From an uncultured Prochlorococcus sp. (GTDB lineage: Bacteria; Cyanobacteriota; Cyanobacteriia; PCC-6307; Cyanobiaceae): a DNA stretch of 38,430 nt. Location of the stretch: contig CACGHD010000014.1 in assembly GCA_902572825.1 (NCBI GenBank), positions 1-38,430 of the forward strand. The letters run 5' to 3'. The notes below the pieces were generated by a model. It was given only the letters and a program-made list of their open reading frames with translations. It had not been told where the DNA came from and searched no databases. Position numbers and translations under genes: made by a program. Below are positions 16,949 through 27,335 of this stretch, in pieces. Every line of letters starts with the position of its first letter. The first letter of the stretch is position 1.

Positions 16949-17677
16949 TTATTTTACTAAATGATTTTCAAGTGCATAACGAACTAATTCAGTTCGGCTA
17001 GATGTACCTGTCTTAATAAAAAGTCTACTTACATATTTCTCAACATTTCTGATAGAAGTTTCAAGCTGTCTCGCAATTTCCTTATTCATCAACCCTTCTG
17101 CTACTAGTTGAAGTACACTTGCTTCTCTTGGAGTAAAACTAGGAAGATTTATTTTATTTTCTGGATTAGTCTGGTTTTGATCTGTGAGCATAGATTTAAT
17201 TTCAGTAATTTGTTTCGCCATTTTGCTTACATCAATATCTGCGAATCGTGCCGCTTCTTTTAGTAAACGTTCTTGTCTGTTGATTACATTTTTAACTCTT
17301 GCAGCTAATTCATCAGGGTCGAAAGGTTTGGAAATATAATCATCAACTCCTGCAAGATAACCTTCGGTTCTGTCTAGGGTCATTCCTTTTGCAGTTAGAA
17401 AAATAACTGGAGTTCCTCCTAATTTTTCATCCTCTCTAATTTTTTCTAATAAAGCATAACCGTTGGCTCGGGGCATCATAATATCGCTAATTATCAAATC
17501 GGGAAAAACTGTTTGAGCTTTTTCCCAACCATCCTCACCATCAACTGCAATAAATATTTCAAAGCCTTCATCTTCTAGAAATGTTTTAACAGCTGTTCTT
17601 AAACCAGGCTCATCATCAACTAATAAAATTCTTGATTTTCTTACCGGTTCATTATTTATTTGATTAATTTCATCCAT
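16949..17677 (-). CDS. NarL-type response regulator (Ycf29/Rre1-like)
   Basis: 242 residues. The receiver domain (about 16-130) has D21-D22, the phosphoacceptor D65 in ISDIMMPRANGY, T95 and K117 in SKPFDP. A linker with LTDQNQTNPENK leads to a LuxR helix-turn-helix (about 178-240), FTPREASVLQLVAEGLMNKEIA and SIRNVEKYVSRLF. The architecture and the DDEPGLR / LEDEGF start resemble Ycf29/Rre1 regulators of cyanobacteria and red-algal plastids, linked to stress responses. The cognate kinase is not in the window. It is divergent from the cysteine desulfurase gene, 59 bases apart. Confidence 0.85.
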   Translation of the reverse strand: MDEINQINNEPVRKSRILLVDDEPGLRTAVKTFLEDEGFEIFIAVDGEDGWEKAQTVFPDLIISDIMMPRANGYALLEKIREDEKLGGTPVIFLTAKGMTLDRTEGYLAGVDDYISKPFDPDELAARVKNVINRQERLLKEAARFADIDVSKMAKQITEIKSMLTDQNQTNPENKINLPSFTPREASVLQLVAEGLMNKEIARQLETSIRNVEKYVSRLFIKTGTSSRTELVRYALENHLVK

Positions 17678-17723
17678 TTCCTAAATGCTTTAGTTTGATT
17701 TTCTAGTAATAAAGAGAATTCTA

Positions 17724-17729
17724 TATACT
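17724..17729 (+). promoter_or_regulatory. possible -10 box just before the cysteine desulfurase start
   Basis: TATACT ends seven bases before the ATG at 17737. If used, transcription would begin at or next to the start codon, giving a leaderless message. No convincing -35 at 17-base spacing is seen, and no Shine-Dalgarno site is present. Confidence 0.25.
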
Positions 17730-17736
17730 AAACATA

Positions 17737-18882
17737 ATGCTAACAACTCCCATACTACTAGACTATCAATCTTCGACTCCTTGCTCTAAAGATGTTGTTG
17801 ATTCTATGAAACCTTTTTGGGTTGATATATTTTCTAACCCTGCAAGCAAATCTAATTTGGCTGGTATTAACGCAAGCGCTATATTGGAAGCCTCAAGAGA
17901 AAAAATAGAACAAAATTTATTACTTAAGAATAAAAAAGTTATTTTTACAAGTGGGGCAACAGAATCTAATAACTTAGCCTTATTAGGTTTTGCTAGAAAT
18001 TACCATATAAGAACTGGAAATTATGGACATATTATTACCTTAAAAACGGAGCATAAAGCTGTTTTGGAGCCCTTAAACCAACTCAAAAAAGAGGGATTTA
18101 TGGTTACAGAAATTAATCCTGAGAAAGATGGCTTAATTTCCGAAGAACAATTCAAAAAAAATATAAGAGAAGATACATTTCTGGTCAGTGTCATGATGGC
18201 AAATAACGAAATAGGAGTTATTCAGCCTGTAGAGAATATTTCAAAGATATGTAAATCGAGAGGAATAACCTTTCACTCTGATTTTGCACAATGTTTAGGT
18301 TATATCGAGATAGACAATCTTTTATCAGATGTAGATATGATAACGATGAGTTCTCACAAAATATATGGTCCTAAAGGGATAGGACTTCTTTTGATAAATG
18401 AAGAAATTAATCTTGAGCCTTTAATTGTTGGAGGAGGTCAGGAATATGGTTTCAGGTCTGGTACATTACCTCTTCCTTTAGTAGTTGGCTTTACTAAAGC
18501 AATAGAGATAGCAGTTTTCAATCAAAAAAATAATGCTGAGAAATTACGTTTGAATAGAAATAAACTTTTAGAAGGTTTGTTAGAAAATAATTCTGGTTTA
18601 TTAATTAATGGCTCCATAGAAAAAAGATTACCTCACAATTTAAATTTGACTGTATTGGATTTAAACGGAGCAAAGTTTCATAAACTTTTAAAATCTAAAA
18701 TAATTTGTTCCAGTGGATCTGCATGTAGTAATGGTGAACCATCTCATGTTTTACTAGCCTTAGGTAGATCTTTTAAAGAAGCAGAATCTTCAATAAGGTT
18801 AAGTATTGGATTAAGCACTAATTCAAAAGATGTAAAACAAGCAATACAAATTCTTTCACATATAATCAAATCATTACGTTAG
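17737..18882 (+). CDS. cysteine desulfurase (NifS/IscS family)
   Basis: 381 residues. A PLP enzyme that removes sulfur from cysteine for iron-sulfur clusters and thio-cofactors. SGATESNNLALLG (about 70-82) binds PLP; SSHKIYGPKGIG (about 206-217) holds the Schiff-base Lys; SSGSACSNGEPSHVL (about 327-341) holds the catalytic Cys in a long flexible loop, which marks the group I (IscS/NifS-like) class, not SufS. LYDYQSSTP-type N-terminus (LLDYQSSTPCSK) is typical. Role in supplying iron-sulfur clusters for photosystem I and NDH-1 is inferred. Convergent with rsmH. Confidence 0.92.
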   Translation: MLTTPILLDYQSSTPCSKDVVDSMKPFWVDIFSNPASKSNLAGINASAILEASREKIEQNLLLKNKKVIFTSGATESNNLALLGFARNYHIRTGNYGHIITLKTEHKAVLEPLNQLKKEGFMVTEINPEKDGLISEEQFKKNIREDTFLVSVMMANNEIGVIQPVENISKICKSRGITFHSDFAQCLGYIEIDNLLSDVDMITMSSHKIYGPKGIGLLLINEEINLEPLIVGGGQEYGFRSGTLPLPLVVGFTKAIEIAVFNQKNNAEKLRLNRNKLLEGLLENNSGLLINGSIEKRLPHNLNLTVLDLNGAKFHKLLKSKIICSSGSACSNGEPSHVLLALGRSFKEAESSIRLSIGLSTNSKDVKQAIQILSHIIKSLR

Positions 18883-18896
18883 AAATTACTGGCTCT

Positions 18897-19799
18897 TTAA
18901 TTCAATTGAGCAATTCTTAATTTTGCACTTCTGGCTCTTTTATTTAGTTCGACTTCTTCTTCGGAAGGAGTTATTGGCTTTTTTGTCAGTTTTTTTAGTC
19001 TTTGATCATTTTTAAAAGAATTCTTAACTAACCTATCTTCCAGAGAATGAAAACTAATAATAGAAATAATTCCGCCCGGCAAAAGCCATTCAGGGACAAC
19101 TTGCAAAAATTTTTCTAATACCTCAATTTCTTTATTAACGGCGATTCTTAATGCTTGAAATGTTCTTGTTGCTGGATGTATTTTTTTATATCTTTGTTTT
19201 GGTGGGAAGCAGCCGGCAATAGAATAAGCTAACTCTTTTGTCCCAGAATATTTCCCATTTTCCTTCAAATGCATTTTTATTTTCCTAGCAATCTTTCTTG
19301 ATAATCTTTCATCTCCATATTTATAAATTAGGTTAGCTAGATCTTTTTCATTTAAAGTCTCAATTAATTTCTCTGCATTAACTTCAAGAGAAGGATTCAT
19401 CCGCATATCAAGAGGCCCATCTTTTTGGAAACTAAATCCTCTTCTAGGCTCATCAATTTGGTTACTATTTACTCCAAGATCTGCAATCACAAAAGAAACT
19501 TTTTCTTTTGGTACAAAATCCGCAAAATTGGAGTCCCTTATATCAATTCTATCTTTAAATTCATCAAGTTTTTTTGAGGCTGATTTTCTCGCGAATGGAT
19601 CTTGATCAAGTCCAATTATATTTAAATCAGAATATTTTTTTAATAAATAATATGAGTGTCCGCCTCCGCCTAAAGTTGCGTCTATTCCTTTAAGTTGGTT
19701 GTTATGTATTAATGGGTAATGCTCTAATGAGGCCATGATTTCATCTGTCATAACTGATTTATGATTGAAAAAAGATGAATCAGATAGGTCAGTTTGCAT
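18897..19799 (-). CDS. rsmH: 16S rRNA (cytosine1402-N4)-methyltransferase
   Basis: 300 residues, the usual size for RsmH (formerly MraW). It methylates N4 of C1402 in the ribosomal decoding site with SAM. FNHKSVMTDEIMASL near the N-terminus, GIDATLGGGGHSYYLL (about 38-53), GLDQDPFARKSA (about 63-74), VIADLGVNSNQIDEPRRGFSF and PLDMRM (about 105-135), and IISIISFHSLEDRLVK near 245-260 are all diagnostic. It is divergent from ndhH with only 38 bases between start codons, so the two promoters must overlap or lie in the coding regions. Confidence 0.95.
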   Translation of the reverse strand: MQTDLSDSSFFNHKSVMTDEIMASLEHYPLIHNNQLKGIDATLGGGGHSYYLLKKYSDLNIIGLDQDPFARKSASKKLDEFKDRIDIRDSNFADFVPKEKVSFVIADLGVNSNQIDEPRRGFSFQKDGPLDMRMNPSLEVNAEKLIETLNEKDLANLIYKYGDERLSRKIARKIKMHLKENGKYSGTKELAYSIAGCFPPKQRYKKIHPATRTFQALRIAVNKEIEVLEKFLQVVPEWLLPGGIISIISFHSLEDRLVKNSFKNDQRLKKLTKKPITPSEEEVELNKRARSAKLRIAQLN

Positions 19800-19837
19800 A
19801 ACTTTCGACTAAGATTTGTTTAGAAGTTAAATTTCGA

Positions 19838-21025
19838 ATGGCTCAGTTAGAGACGAGAACAGAACCGATGGTGGTCAATTTTGGCCCTCACCATCCCTCA
19901 ATGCATGGTGTTTTAAGGTTAGTTGTAACTCTTGATGGTGAGAATGTCATTGATTGTGAGCCGGTAATTGGATATTTACATAGAGGAATGGAAAAGATAG
20001 CGGAAAATAGGACAAATGTAATGTATGTCCCTTATGTAAGCAGAATGGATTATGCGGCAGGAATGTTTTATGAAGCTATTGTAGTAAATGCTCCTGAAAG
20101 ATTAGCTAATATTCCAGTCCCTAAAAGAGCTAGTTATATAAGAGTTCTTATGCTGGAACTTAATCGTATTGCTAATCATCTTTTATGGCTTGGCCCTTTT
20201 TTAGCAGATGTAGGAGCTCAAACTCCATTTTTCTATATTTTTAGAGAACGAGAAATGATTTATGATCTTTGGGAAGCTGCTACTGGACAAAGGTTAATAA
20301 ATAATAATTTCTTTAGGATAGGTGGTGTCGCGTGTGATCTCCCATATGGTTGGTTAGAAAAATGCATAGACTTTTGCGATTGGTTCGGTCCTAAGATAGA
20401 TGAATACGAAAAATTAATCACAAACAATCCAATTTTTAGAAAAAGAATTGAAGGTCTTGGAACAATACAAAGAGACCAGGCAATTAATTGGTCTTTGTCT
20501 GGCCCAATGCTTAGAGCTTCTGGAGTTTCCTGGGATTTAAGGAAAGTCGATAATTATGAATGTTATGACGATTTTGATTGGCAGATTGCTTCGGAAAAAG
20601 AAGGAGATTGTTATGCGAGATATCGAGTAAGAGTTGAAGAGATGAGACAATCACTAAGCATCATTCGCCAAGCCTGCAAAAAGATTCCAGGAGGTCCAAC
20701 AGAAAATTTAGAAGCTCAAAGAATGGCGACTGAAGATAAGAAAAGTGAAATATTTGGTATCGACTATCAATATGTAGCTAAGAAGGTTGCTCCAACTTTT
20801 AAAATTCCTAACGGAGAATTATATACAAGATTAGAGTCCGGCAAAGGAGAAATAGGTGTATTTATTCAAGGAAATAATGAAGTTACCCCATGGAGATTTA
20901 AAATCAGAGCAGCTGATTTAAATAATCTGCAAATATTGCCTCATATTCTTAAAGGTGCCAAAATCGCTGATATTATGGCAATCCTTGGTTCAATAGATGT
21001 CATTATGGGATCTGTTGATAGATAA
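19838..21025 (+). CDS. ndhH: NAD(P)H-quinone oxidoreductase subunit H
   Basis: 395 residues, ATG start. The 49-kDa/NuoD-family subunit that lines the plastoquinone site in the peripheral arm of NDH-1. [15 protein letters not shown] (about 14-28), [15 protein letters not shown] (about 45-59), [17 protein letters not shown] (about 70-86), and the C-terminal [12 protein letters not shown] are typical. It lies apart from the ndhA-I-G-E and ndhF-D groups, as in other cyanobacteria. The thioesterase gene starts nine bases after its stop, so they may be cotranscribed. Confidence 0.96.
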   Translation: MAQLETRTEPMVVNFGPHHPSMHGVLRLVVTLDGENVIDCEPVIGYLHRGMEKIAENRTNVMYVPYVSRMDYAAGMFYEAIVVNAPERLANIPVPKRASYIRVLMLELNRIANHLLWLGPFLADVGAQTPFFYIFREREMIYDLWEAATGQRLINNNFFRIGGVACDLPYGWLEKCIDFCDWFGPKIDEYEKLITNNPIFRKRIEGLGTIQRDQAINWSLSGPMLRASGVSWDLRKVDNYECYDDFDWQIASEKEGDCYARYRVRVEEMRQSLSIIRQACKKIPGGPTENLEAQRMATEDKKSEIFGIDYQYVAKKVAPTFKIPNGELYTRLESGKGEIGVFIQGNNEVTPWRFKIRAADLNNLQILPHILKGAKIADIMAILGSIDVIMGSVDR

Positions 21026-21034
21026 TTTCCTTAA

Positions 21035-21487
<453 letters not shown>

Positions 21488-21490
21488 TTA

Positions 21491-22693
21491 TTATTTTTTA
21501 AATTTATAGTTTATTTTTTCTGTAATGCTATTTTTGTTTTTAACTATCCACTTTTCAGGCTTTTCATGTTTAGGCCAACTTTGAGAAAAATTTTTTAATA
21601 AATTTAAAGAAATTTCAATATTTTTATCATTTGTAAGTTCTCTAAATTCAACTATTACTTTAATTTTATTTTCCCATAATTTGTTAGATACTTTCGAAAT
21701 ATTGAACTTATTAATTGGGATATTTTCTTTCATAATGAAATCATTTAATCTAGATTCAATTACTTCAGGGAAAACAACTTCTCCTCCTGAATTAAAGGCA
21801 TTATCACTTCTTCCAACAAATTTTAAATAGTAGGAATTATTGATTTGCTTAATTTCACCTAAATCCCCGGTTTGCCACCACCCATTTTTATTTTTGAAAT
21901 TTTCAGTTCTTAAAGAATCTATTATTTCGATTCCAATTCTGGCTGATTTTATTTCGATTAATCCTTGTGCGTTAATTCTTATTTTTGTATCTGGTAGTAT
22001 TTCTCCAACATTTTTAAAACCCATTAAGAATTCTTTTGGTTTTAAACTCGTAACCATTGCTGCTGTTTCAGTTGAGCCGTAACAAGGTGCTAATTTTATT
22101 TTTTCTTTTATACATTGTTCTGCAGTTTCGTCTGAAATTGAAGCTCCACCTACCCAAATTAGATCAAAAATTTTTAGCCAACTAATTCCATCTTTTTGAG
22201 CTAAAAGTCTTTGTAATTGGGTAGGTACTAATGACGTAATCAAGTGTTTTTTGTTTTTTTTAAATTTAATTGTGAAAAGTAAAAGTTCTCGAGTTTTTTT
22301 TATCAAATTCGGAGAAATATTAATATAATCACATCCCCAAGTTTGACTTCTAAAAATTGGCATTAATCCACTTATATGGTTCAGTGGTAAAGTATTTAAA
22401 ATTAAGCAGTTTTGTAATTCAAATCCTTGCTCTATTAGCCATTGACCTGATGTAGTTGCAGACAATTTAAGATTATTTAAATGGTGAAAACATTGTCTCG
22501 GTTTTCCAGAACTCCCACTGCTGTTTAAGATAATTGCTGGCCCATTTTCAGTAATTGAATCTAATACATCTTTGTCTTCATAAAATTTGTTTTTTACATA
22601 AATAATTTTATTCTCTCTAATTTTTTCAATAATTTTTTCTACAGATTGAGTTTCGTTATTTTCAACTTCAATAGTATGAATTTTATTTTTCAT
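21491..22693 (-). CDS. menE: O-succinylbenzoate-CoA ligase
   Basis: About 400 residues from ATG at 22693, whose ATGA overlaps the menC stop; ATG at 22705 is an alternative giving 404. An adenylate-forming (ANL) enzyme that activates O-succinylbenzoate with CoA. The P-loop-like ILNSSGSSGKPRQCFHHL, the CYGSTETAAMVTS motif near 200 and GWWQTGDLGEI with FVGRSDNAFNSGGEVV near 285-320 define the family. It is shorter than many MenE proteins (about 450-490), mainly at the N-terminus. Last gene of the menA-menC-menE overlapping trio. Confidence 0.87.
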   Translation of the reverse strand: MKNKIHTIEVENNETQSVEKIIEKIRENKIIYVKNKFYEDKDVLDSITENGPAIILNSSGSSGKPRQCFHHLNNLKLSATTSGQWLIEQGFELQNCLILNTLPLNHISGLMPIFRSQTWGCDYINISPNLIKKTRELLLFTIKFKKNKKHLITSLVPTQLQRLLAQKDGISWLKIFDLIWVGGASISDETAEQCIKEKIKLAPCYGSTETAAMVTSLKPKEFLMGFKNVGEILPDTKIRINAQGLIEIKSARIGIEIIDSLRTENFKNKNGWWQTGDLGEIKQINNSYYLKFVGRSDNAFNSGGEVVFPEVIESRLNDFIMKENIPINKFNISKVSNKLWENKIKVIVEFRELTNDKNIEISLNLLKNFSQSWPKHEKPEKWIVKNKNSITEKINYKFKK

Positions 22694-23655
22694 AGTTGAT
22701 CCCATATCTTTTTTGCTTCATTTAAAAATAGAAACGAATTAGGGAATTTATTCATTGCTAAACCAGGAACTTTTGGCGTTGGTCCTTGTAATTGTAGAGA
22801 AGATAAATGATGGAGCCATCTCTTTCCTATCCCAGTTTCGAATGAGGTACTTATAGATATTAAAGCTTTTTTATTTTCTAATTCTCTTAAAAGCTTAACT
22901 GGATTATTTTCTTGAGAAGGCCTTCTAATTTGCCAACCCTTCCACTCATCAATCAAAGTTGGAAATTTTAAAAGTGATTCGTCTAAAGCTATTGGAATTT
23001 TTTTGTTTAGTTCTGTCAGTCCATCAATATCATCAACACAGAGAGGTTGTTCTAACCAATCTATATTTTTATTATCTTTCAAAATATCAGCCCATCTATT
23101 AGCTATTTCTCTTCCCCAAGAACCATTAGCATCTATTCTTAACTTAATATTATTACCTATTTTGCTTAAAATTTCTTCTAATTTTGCTTCTTCCTCATGG
23201 TTATTTTTTAGTGCTACTTTCCATTTTAAGGTTAATGATTTTCCAATATCACAATGTCTTTTTTTAATATCATTTAGATCTGAAACTACATTTTCATGAT
23301 TTAACAATATGGCTGTTTTACCAATTTCATCAAAGTAGTAGTTTTCTTTAAAAATTATTTTTCCATTGATCTCAGCTAATGCAGAATTTATTGCAGATTG
23401 AATGCATGGGTGAAAAATATTTATTTGCTCAGATAAATTAAATTCCTCTATATACTCAGGGATCATATCTAGTTGTTTCGCACACTTTTTTAAGTCTTTT
23501 TTATTTAGCGGTGAAACTTCTCCAAACCCTATTTTTTTATCATTACTTATTAATTTAATTATCCAGCCTGATTTTGTATGGTAATTGGTTTTAGAATTTT
23601 CTACTTTGGCCGATAACTTAAAGCTATAAGATTTTTTTTGAAATATTAAGTTCAT
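22690..23655 (-). CDS. menC: O-succinylbenzoate synthase
   Basis: 321 residues, enolase-superfamily enzyme that dehydrates SHCHC to O-succinylbenzoate. The general base motif KWK lies at 144-146. The three metal ligands are D175 (RIDANGSW), E202 (LEQPL) and D225 (ALDES). The second catalytic Lys expected before Pro in family members appears replaced by Arg at R245 (QIRRPS). The start overlaps the menA stop in ATGA, and its own stop overlaps menE, so translation is probably coupled along the trio. The product supplies menE. Confidence 0.87.
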   Translation of the reverse strand: MNLIFQKKSYSFKLSAKVENSKTNYHTKSGWIIKLISNDKKIGFGEVSPLNKKDLKKCAKQLDMIPEYIEEFNLSEQINIFHPCIQSAINSALAEINGKIIFKENYYFDEIGKTAILLNHENVVSDLNDIKKRHCDIGKSLTLKWKVALKNNHEEEAKLEEILSKIGNNIKLRIDANGSWGREIANRWADILKDNKNIDWLEQPLCVDDIDGLTELNKKIPIALDESLLKFPTLIDEWKGWQIRRPSQENNPVKLLRELENKKALISISTSFETGIGKRWLHHLSSLQLQGPTPKVPGLAMNKFPNSFLFLNEAKKIWDQL

Positions 23656-24569
23656 TTATTTAGATAGTAATTAAATATTAATCCTGTGATTAAACCAATT
23701 CCATTAAGAGTTTGAAATTTTATTGCGACGAATTTGCAATTTTTTATTGCAGAAGGTTTTGCATACGAAGACTTTAATAAAGTTATAAGTCTTATTGCTT
23801 GAGGGAAACTAAGCAAATAAAGGATGCAAAACACTGGAATAAATCCATAAACTATTGTGAAAAGTTGAAAAATATATATTGTAAAAATTATCCAAGGCAC
23901 AAATTGAGAACCTTTTTTTGCCCCTAAGCGAACTAAAGGTGAATTTTTCCCATGCTTTTTATCTTCAGAAATTTGATGAAAATGAGAACAAAATAATACA
24001 AGAGTTGTTGCCAAAGAAGGTCCTGAACCAAGTAATAAAGAATTTTTCCATGGAATATCTTCGAAGTAAATATTAGACGGATTTAACGCAATTAAGACTG
24101 CAGAGTACGCAAAAGGTCCAAATGCAAGCCAGCATAATGGTTCTCCTAAACCTTGATAGCCCAATCTAAAAGGAGGACCTTGATATAAATATCCTAAGAA
24201 GCAGCAAGCTGCCACCAAAATAAAAATGTTTATACTTGTTGATACTGAAATAATTAAAATTATTAATAAACCAATAACTAAAGATGTATATGCAATAAAT
24301 GAAATTATTTTTTTATTTTTTACAAGATTAACTATTGAATGGAATTTAAATTCATCGATTCCTGTTTCTGCGTCGTATAAATCATTAGTTAGATTTTCCC
24401 AAAGTAATATCAAAATTGCAGCTAAAGTAAATGAAATCAAATTATAAATTTTTACCTCTTCATATTGATTGAGTAAGTAAGCCCCTGTTATTAAAACTGG
24501 AAGTATGGCAACAGAATAAAGAGGCCATTTTATTGCTTTTTTCCATAATTTTTTTTTATCTTCGTCCAT
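23652..24569 (-). CDS. menA: 1,4-dihydroxy-2-naphthoate prenyltransferase
   Basis: 305 residues with about eight to nine membrane helices, a UbiA-superfamily prenyltransferase. The first aspartate-rich motif NLTNDLYDAETGID is near residues 59-72; the second prenyl-binding loop lies around HFHQISEDKKHGKNSPLVRLG (about 196-216). In oxygenic phototrophs it attaches a phytyl chain to DHNA for phylloquinone. First gene of the menA-menC-menE trio. A 101-base gap separates it from the divergent menF and must hold both promoters. Confidence 0.88.
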   Translation of the reverse strand: MDEDKKKLWKKAIKWPLYSVAILPVLITGAYLLNQYEEVKIYNLISFTLAAILILLWENLTNDLYDAETGIDEFKFHSIVNLVKNKKIISFIAYTSLVIGLLIILIISVSTSINIFILVAACCFLGYLYQGPPFRLGYQGLGEPLCWLAFGPFAYSAVLIALNPSNIYFEDIPWKNSLLLGSGPSLATTLVLFCSHFHQISEDKKHGKNSPLVRLGAKKGSQFVPWIIFTIYIFQLFTIVYGFIPVFCILYLLSFPQAIRLITLLKSSYAKPSAIKNCKFVAIKFQTLNGIGLITGLIFNYYLNK

Positions 24570-24670
24570 TTTTAATTAACAAGCAAAATTAGATAATTAT
24601 TGAATGTAGTTTATAAATTGAGTTACATTTTTTACTTTATTGCATCATTTTTAGTTATTTTCAATAAGTA

Positions 24671-26083
24671 ATGAAAAATGATTTAAACTTAACAGATTTT
24701 TTAAAAGATGTATTTTCCTCTTTCGATAAGAAAGTTGAAAATTCTGGATTAGTAAGTATTTGTGTTGAGATTCCTTGTATTGATTTATTTCAAGTTTATG
24801 AATTGTTAATAAATCAATATCCGTTTTCTTCATTTTGGGAGGAATCTGATGGCATTTCATATATAGCTTTCGAGAAGTGTAAATATGTTACCTTGGATGG
24901 CCCAAAAAGATTTGAGGTAGCAAAAGAGTTTAATTCTGAGAATTTTAAAAATTTAATTAACTTAACTAATGAATCGAATAATTCTGCACTTTCAAAAATT
25001 ATTTATTTATTTTCTTTCTCTGAAAATTTGAATAATAAGAATTTACCTTCAGATATCCCTAGTTTGGAAGCCATTTTGCCAAAAATATTAATTACTAAAA
25101 GTGGCAAGAATTGCTGGTTAAGAATCAATGGTCATGTTGAAGGTAAATCATCATTAAGGACATTAATTGAAGAAATATGGACAATTAGAAATCAAGTTAT
25201 TAAATCTGGCTCAGAATTAATAAAATCATCTGGCTTAAAAACTAGTTTTGATTCCCCTTTTATTGATGATTTCTCACGCTCCTTAGAAACTTCTAAAACA
25301 AACATGAAAAAAGTAGTAAATAAAGGAATTCAATTAGTAGAGAAAGATATCCTCGAAAAGATAGTTTTAGCGAATAGGATTAAAATAAGACTTAAAAATA
25401 AATTAGATTTTGTAGAAATTTTAAAAAGATTTAAAAAGAAGCAACCAAATACATGTAGATACGTTTGGAAAAGGAATAGTAAGGATATTTTGTTTGGAGC
25501 ATCTCCAGAAAAATTATTTTCTTTCTCTAAACCTAATTTAACTTTAGAGGCTCTTGCTGGAACTATCTCTACTAATTCAAATTTTAAGAAACTCCTAAAA
25601 AGTACTAAAGACTTAAAGGAACATGATTATGTAATACAACATTTGATTAAATCTTTAGAAGTTTCAAAAATAACAAACTTTAAAAAAAGTGATATCAAGG
25701 TAAATTCATTTGGAGATATTTCTCATTTGCAAACACTCATTTTCTCTAAAGTTGAAAATATTTGTCCTTTTGAATTGCTTAAAAACTTACATCCATCTCC
25801 AGCTGTTTGTGGATACCCAAAAAATGCAGCATTGGATTGGATTAACACTCTTGAGTCTTTCCCTAGAGGAAATTATGCTTCTCCAATGGGTTGGGTGGAT
25901 TCATCAGGCAATGCTTCATTTCTTTTGGCAATAAGAGGCGCAAGATGTATTGAAGAAAATATTGAATTTACTGCAGGTTCAGGTATAGTTTCTGGCTCCG
26001 TTTTAGAGAAAGAAATAGATGAGATTAAATTAAAATTTGAATCTATAGTAAAACAGATATTTTGCGCTAAAAATCCTAGATAA
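24671..26083 (+). CDS. menF: isochorismate synthase
   Basis: 470 residues, ATG start. It converts chorismate to isochorismate, the first step of phylloquinone synthesis. The C-terminal chorismate-binding domain has [12 protein letters not shown] (about 228-239), [10 protein letters not shown] near 276-285, LEALAGTIS near 290-298, [10 protein letters not shown] near 313-322, [12 protein letters not shown] near 372-383, the [17 protein letters not shown] segment near 398-414 and the ARCIE / GSGIVSGS metal-binding end. The N-terminal half is poorly conserved, as usual. The rest of the early pathway (menD, menB) is not in the window. Its stop overlaps gshB by eight bases, tail to tail. Confidence 0.9.
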   Translation: MKNDLNLTDFLKDVFSSFDKKVENSGLVSICVEIPCIDLFQVYELLINQYPFSSFWEESDGISYIAFEKCKYVTLDGPKRFEVAKEFNSENFKNLINLTNESNNSALSKIIYLFSFSENLNNKNLPSDIPSLEAILPKILITKSGKNCWLRINGHVEGKSSLRTLIEEIWTIRNQVIKSGSELIKSSGLKTSFDSPFIDDFSRSLETSKTNMKKVVNKGIQLVEKDILEKIVLANRIKIRLKNKLDFVEILKRFKKKQPNTCRYVWKRNSKDILFGASPEKLFSFSKPNLTLEALAGTISTNSNFKKLLKSTKDLKEHDYVIQHLIKSLEVSKITNFKKSDIKVNSFGDISHLQTLIFSKVENICPFELLKNLHPSPAVCGYPKNAALDWINTLESFPRGNYASPMGWVDSSGNASFLLAIRGARCIEENIEFTAGSGIVSGSVLEKEIDEIKLKFESIVKQIFCAKNPR

Positions 26084-26999
26084 TTTCTACTAATTTTTCA
26101 ATAACTTCCTCTGAAACATTTTTATTGGATAAATTTTCTATTTCTCTTAAACCTGTTGGACTGGTTACATTAATCTCGCTAAGCATTCCATTTATTACAT
26201 CAATACCTACAAAAAATAAACCCTCATCTTTGAAGTGTTGAGATAATTCTGAGCAGATACTTTTTTCTTTTTCCGTTAATAATGTGGGTTCAGCCTTGCC
26301 TCCCATCGCTAAATTACTCCTAAAATCGCCTCCTTGAGGAATCCTATTTATTGATCCAATTGCTTCTCCGTTTACGATAATTATTCTTTTATCACCCTCT
26401 ATGACTTCAGGAATAAATTTTTGCATCATAACGGGTAATTCTTCTTGAGAAGTGATTAATTCAATGATTGATTTAATTCCTGGAGAATTTTTATTTATCC
26501 TTATAACACCTTGACCACCTTTTCCTCCAAGAGGTTTTATGACTACTTCATTATTTATATTTGCAAAATTAATAAGATCTTTTACCTTACTCGCAACTAT
26601 TGTAGGTGCCATTAAGTGGCTGTATCTTAAAGCACCCAGCTTTTCATTCCACGCTCTTAACGATGAGGGTTTATTAATTACTTTTACTCCTTTTCTTTCG
26701 GCAACTTCTAAAAGATGGGTTGCATATAAATAAGCCTCATTTACAGGAGGATCTTTTCTCATCCAAATGCAATTAAATTCGGCGAGAGGTATGCAATCAT
26801 TCTCTTTGAAAGAAATCCATGGAATTACTTCAACTTTTACGGAAGATGCCCATACTTCATCACCTCTAGCTTCCAGGTCTTGAGGAGTACAACTCCAGAT
26901 TTCAATATTTTTTTTTGATGATGCTTGCATTAAAGCAGCAGTTGAATCTTTTAAGGGATTTATATTTTTAATTGGATCTATTACGAATAGAAATTTCAT
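26076..26999 (-). CDS. gshB: glutathione synthetase
   Basis: 307 residues, ATP-grasp enzyme joining gamma-glutamylcysteine and glycine. [20 protein letters not shown] opens the protein, [20 protein letters not shown] lies near 78-97, [14 protein letters not shown] near 105-118, [17 protein letters not shown] near 152-168, and [22 protein letters not shown] near 265-286 holds the metal-binding residues. Length matches bacterial GshB. It follows grxC by five bases on the same strand, a natural pairing of glutathione synthesis with a glutathione-dependent redox protein. Confidence 0.95.
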   Translation of the reverse strand: MKFLFVIDPIKNINPLKDSTAALMQASSKKNIEIWSCTPQDLEARGDEVWASSVKVEVIPWISFKENDCIPLAEFNCIWMRKDPPVNEAYLYATHLLEVAERKGVKVINKPSSLRAWNEKLGALRYSHLMAPTIVASKVKDLINFANINNEVVIKPLGGKGGQGVIRINKNSPGIKSIIELITSQEELPVMMQKFIPEVIEGDKRIIIVNGEAIGSINRIPQGGDFRSNLAMGGKAEPTLLTEKEKSICSELSQHFKDEGLFFVGIDVINGMLSEINVTSPTGLREIENLSNKNVSEEVIEKLVEII

Positions 27000-27004
27000 A
27001 AGAT

Positions 27005-27259
27005 CTAGTTTAATAATGCTTCTAATTTATTTTCATTTTCTAATGCGTAGAGATCATCGCAGCCTCCGATACCCTCATTATCTATAAATATTTGTGGTAA
27101 TGTTCTCCTACCATCAGCTCTTTCAATCATCAATGCTCTGGCATCTTCGTCGCCATCTATTTTATATTCTGTAAAATTTACATTTTTTTTCTTGAGGAGT
27201 GATTTTGCTCGAATACAGAATGGGCAATATTGCCAAGTATAAATTTCAACTTTGGACAT
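27005..27259 (-). CDS. grxC: glutaredoxin (GrxC type, dithiol)
   Basis: 84 residues, a class I glutaredoxin. The dithiol active site CPFC is at about residues 12-15 ([14 protein letters not shown]). The [20 protein letters not shown] segment (about 51-70) holds the cis-proline and glutathione-binding GG. It reduces protein disulfides and mixed disulfides with glutathione. It is placed just ahead of gshB in one transcription unit and divergent from prfB. Confidence 0.94.
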   Translation of the reverse strand: MSKVEIYTWQYCPFCIRAKSLLKKKNVNFTEYKIDGDEDARALMIERADGRRTLPQIFIDNEGIGGCDDLYALENENKLEALLN

Positions 27260-27311
27260 TTTTTTAAAATAATACTTAGTTTATACTATTAAACAAAAGT
27301 GCTTGTTAGAT

Positions 27312-27317
27312 TATAAA
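27312..27317 (+). promoter_or_regulatory. possible -10 box for prfB
   Basis: TATAAA, with a poor -35 candidate TTAAAC at 27289-27294 and a 17-base spacer, in the divergent grxC/prfB gap. It would start transcription near 27324, about 12 bases before the TTG start of prfB. Confidence 0.25.
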
Positions 27318-27335
27318 TAACGAATAAATTCTATT

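Noticed and set aside
25710..25934. 74-codon + frame inside menF
   Set aside because: Shadow frame over the conserved chorismate-binding domain.
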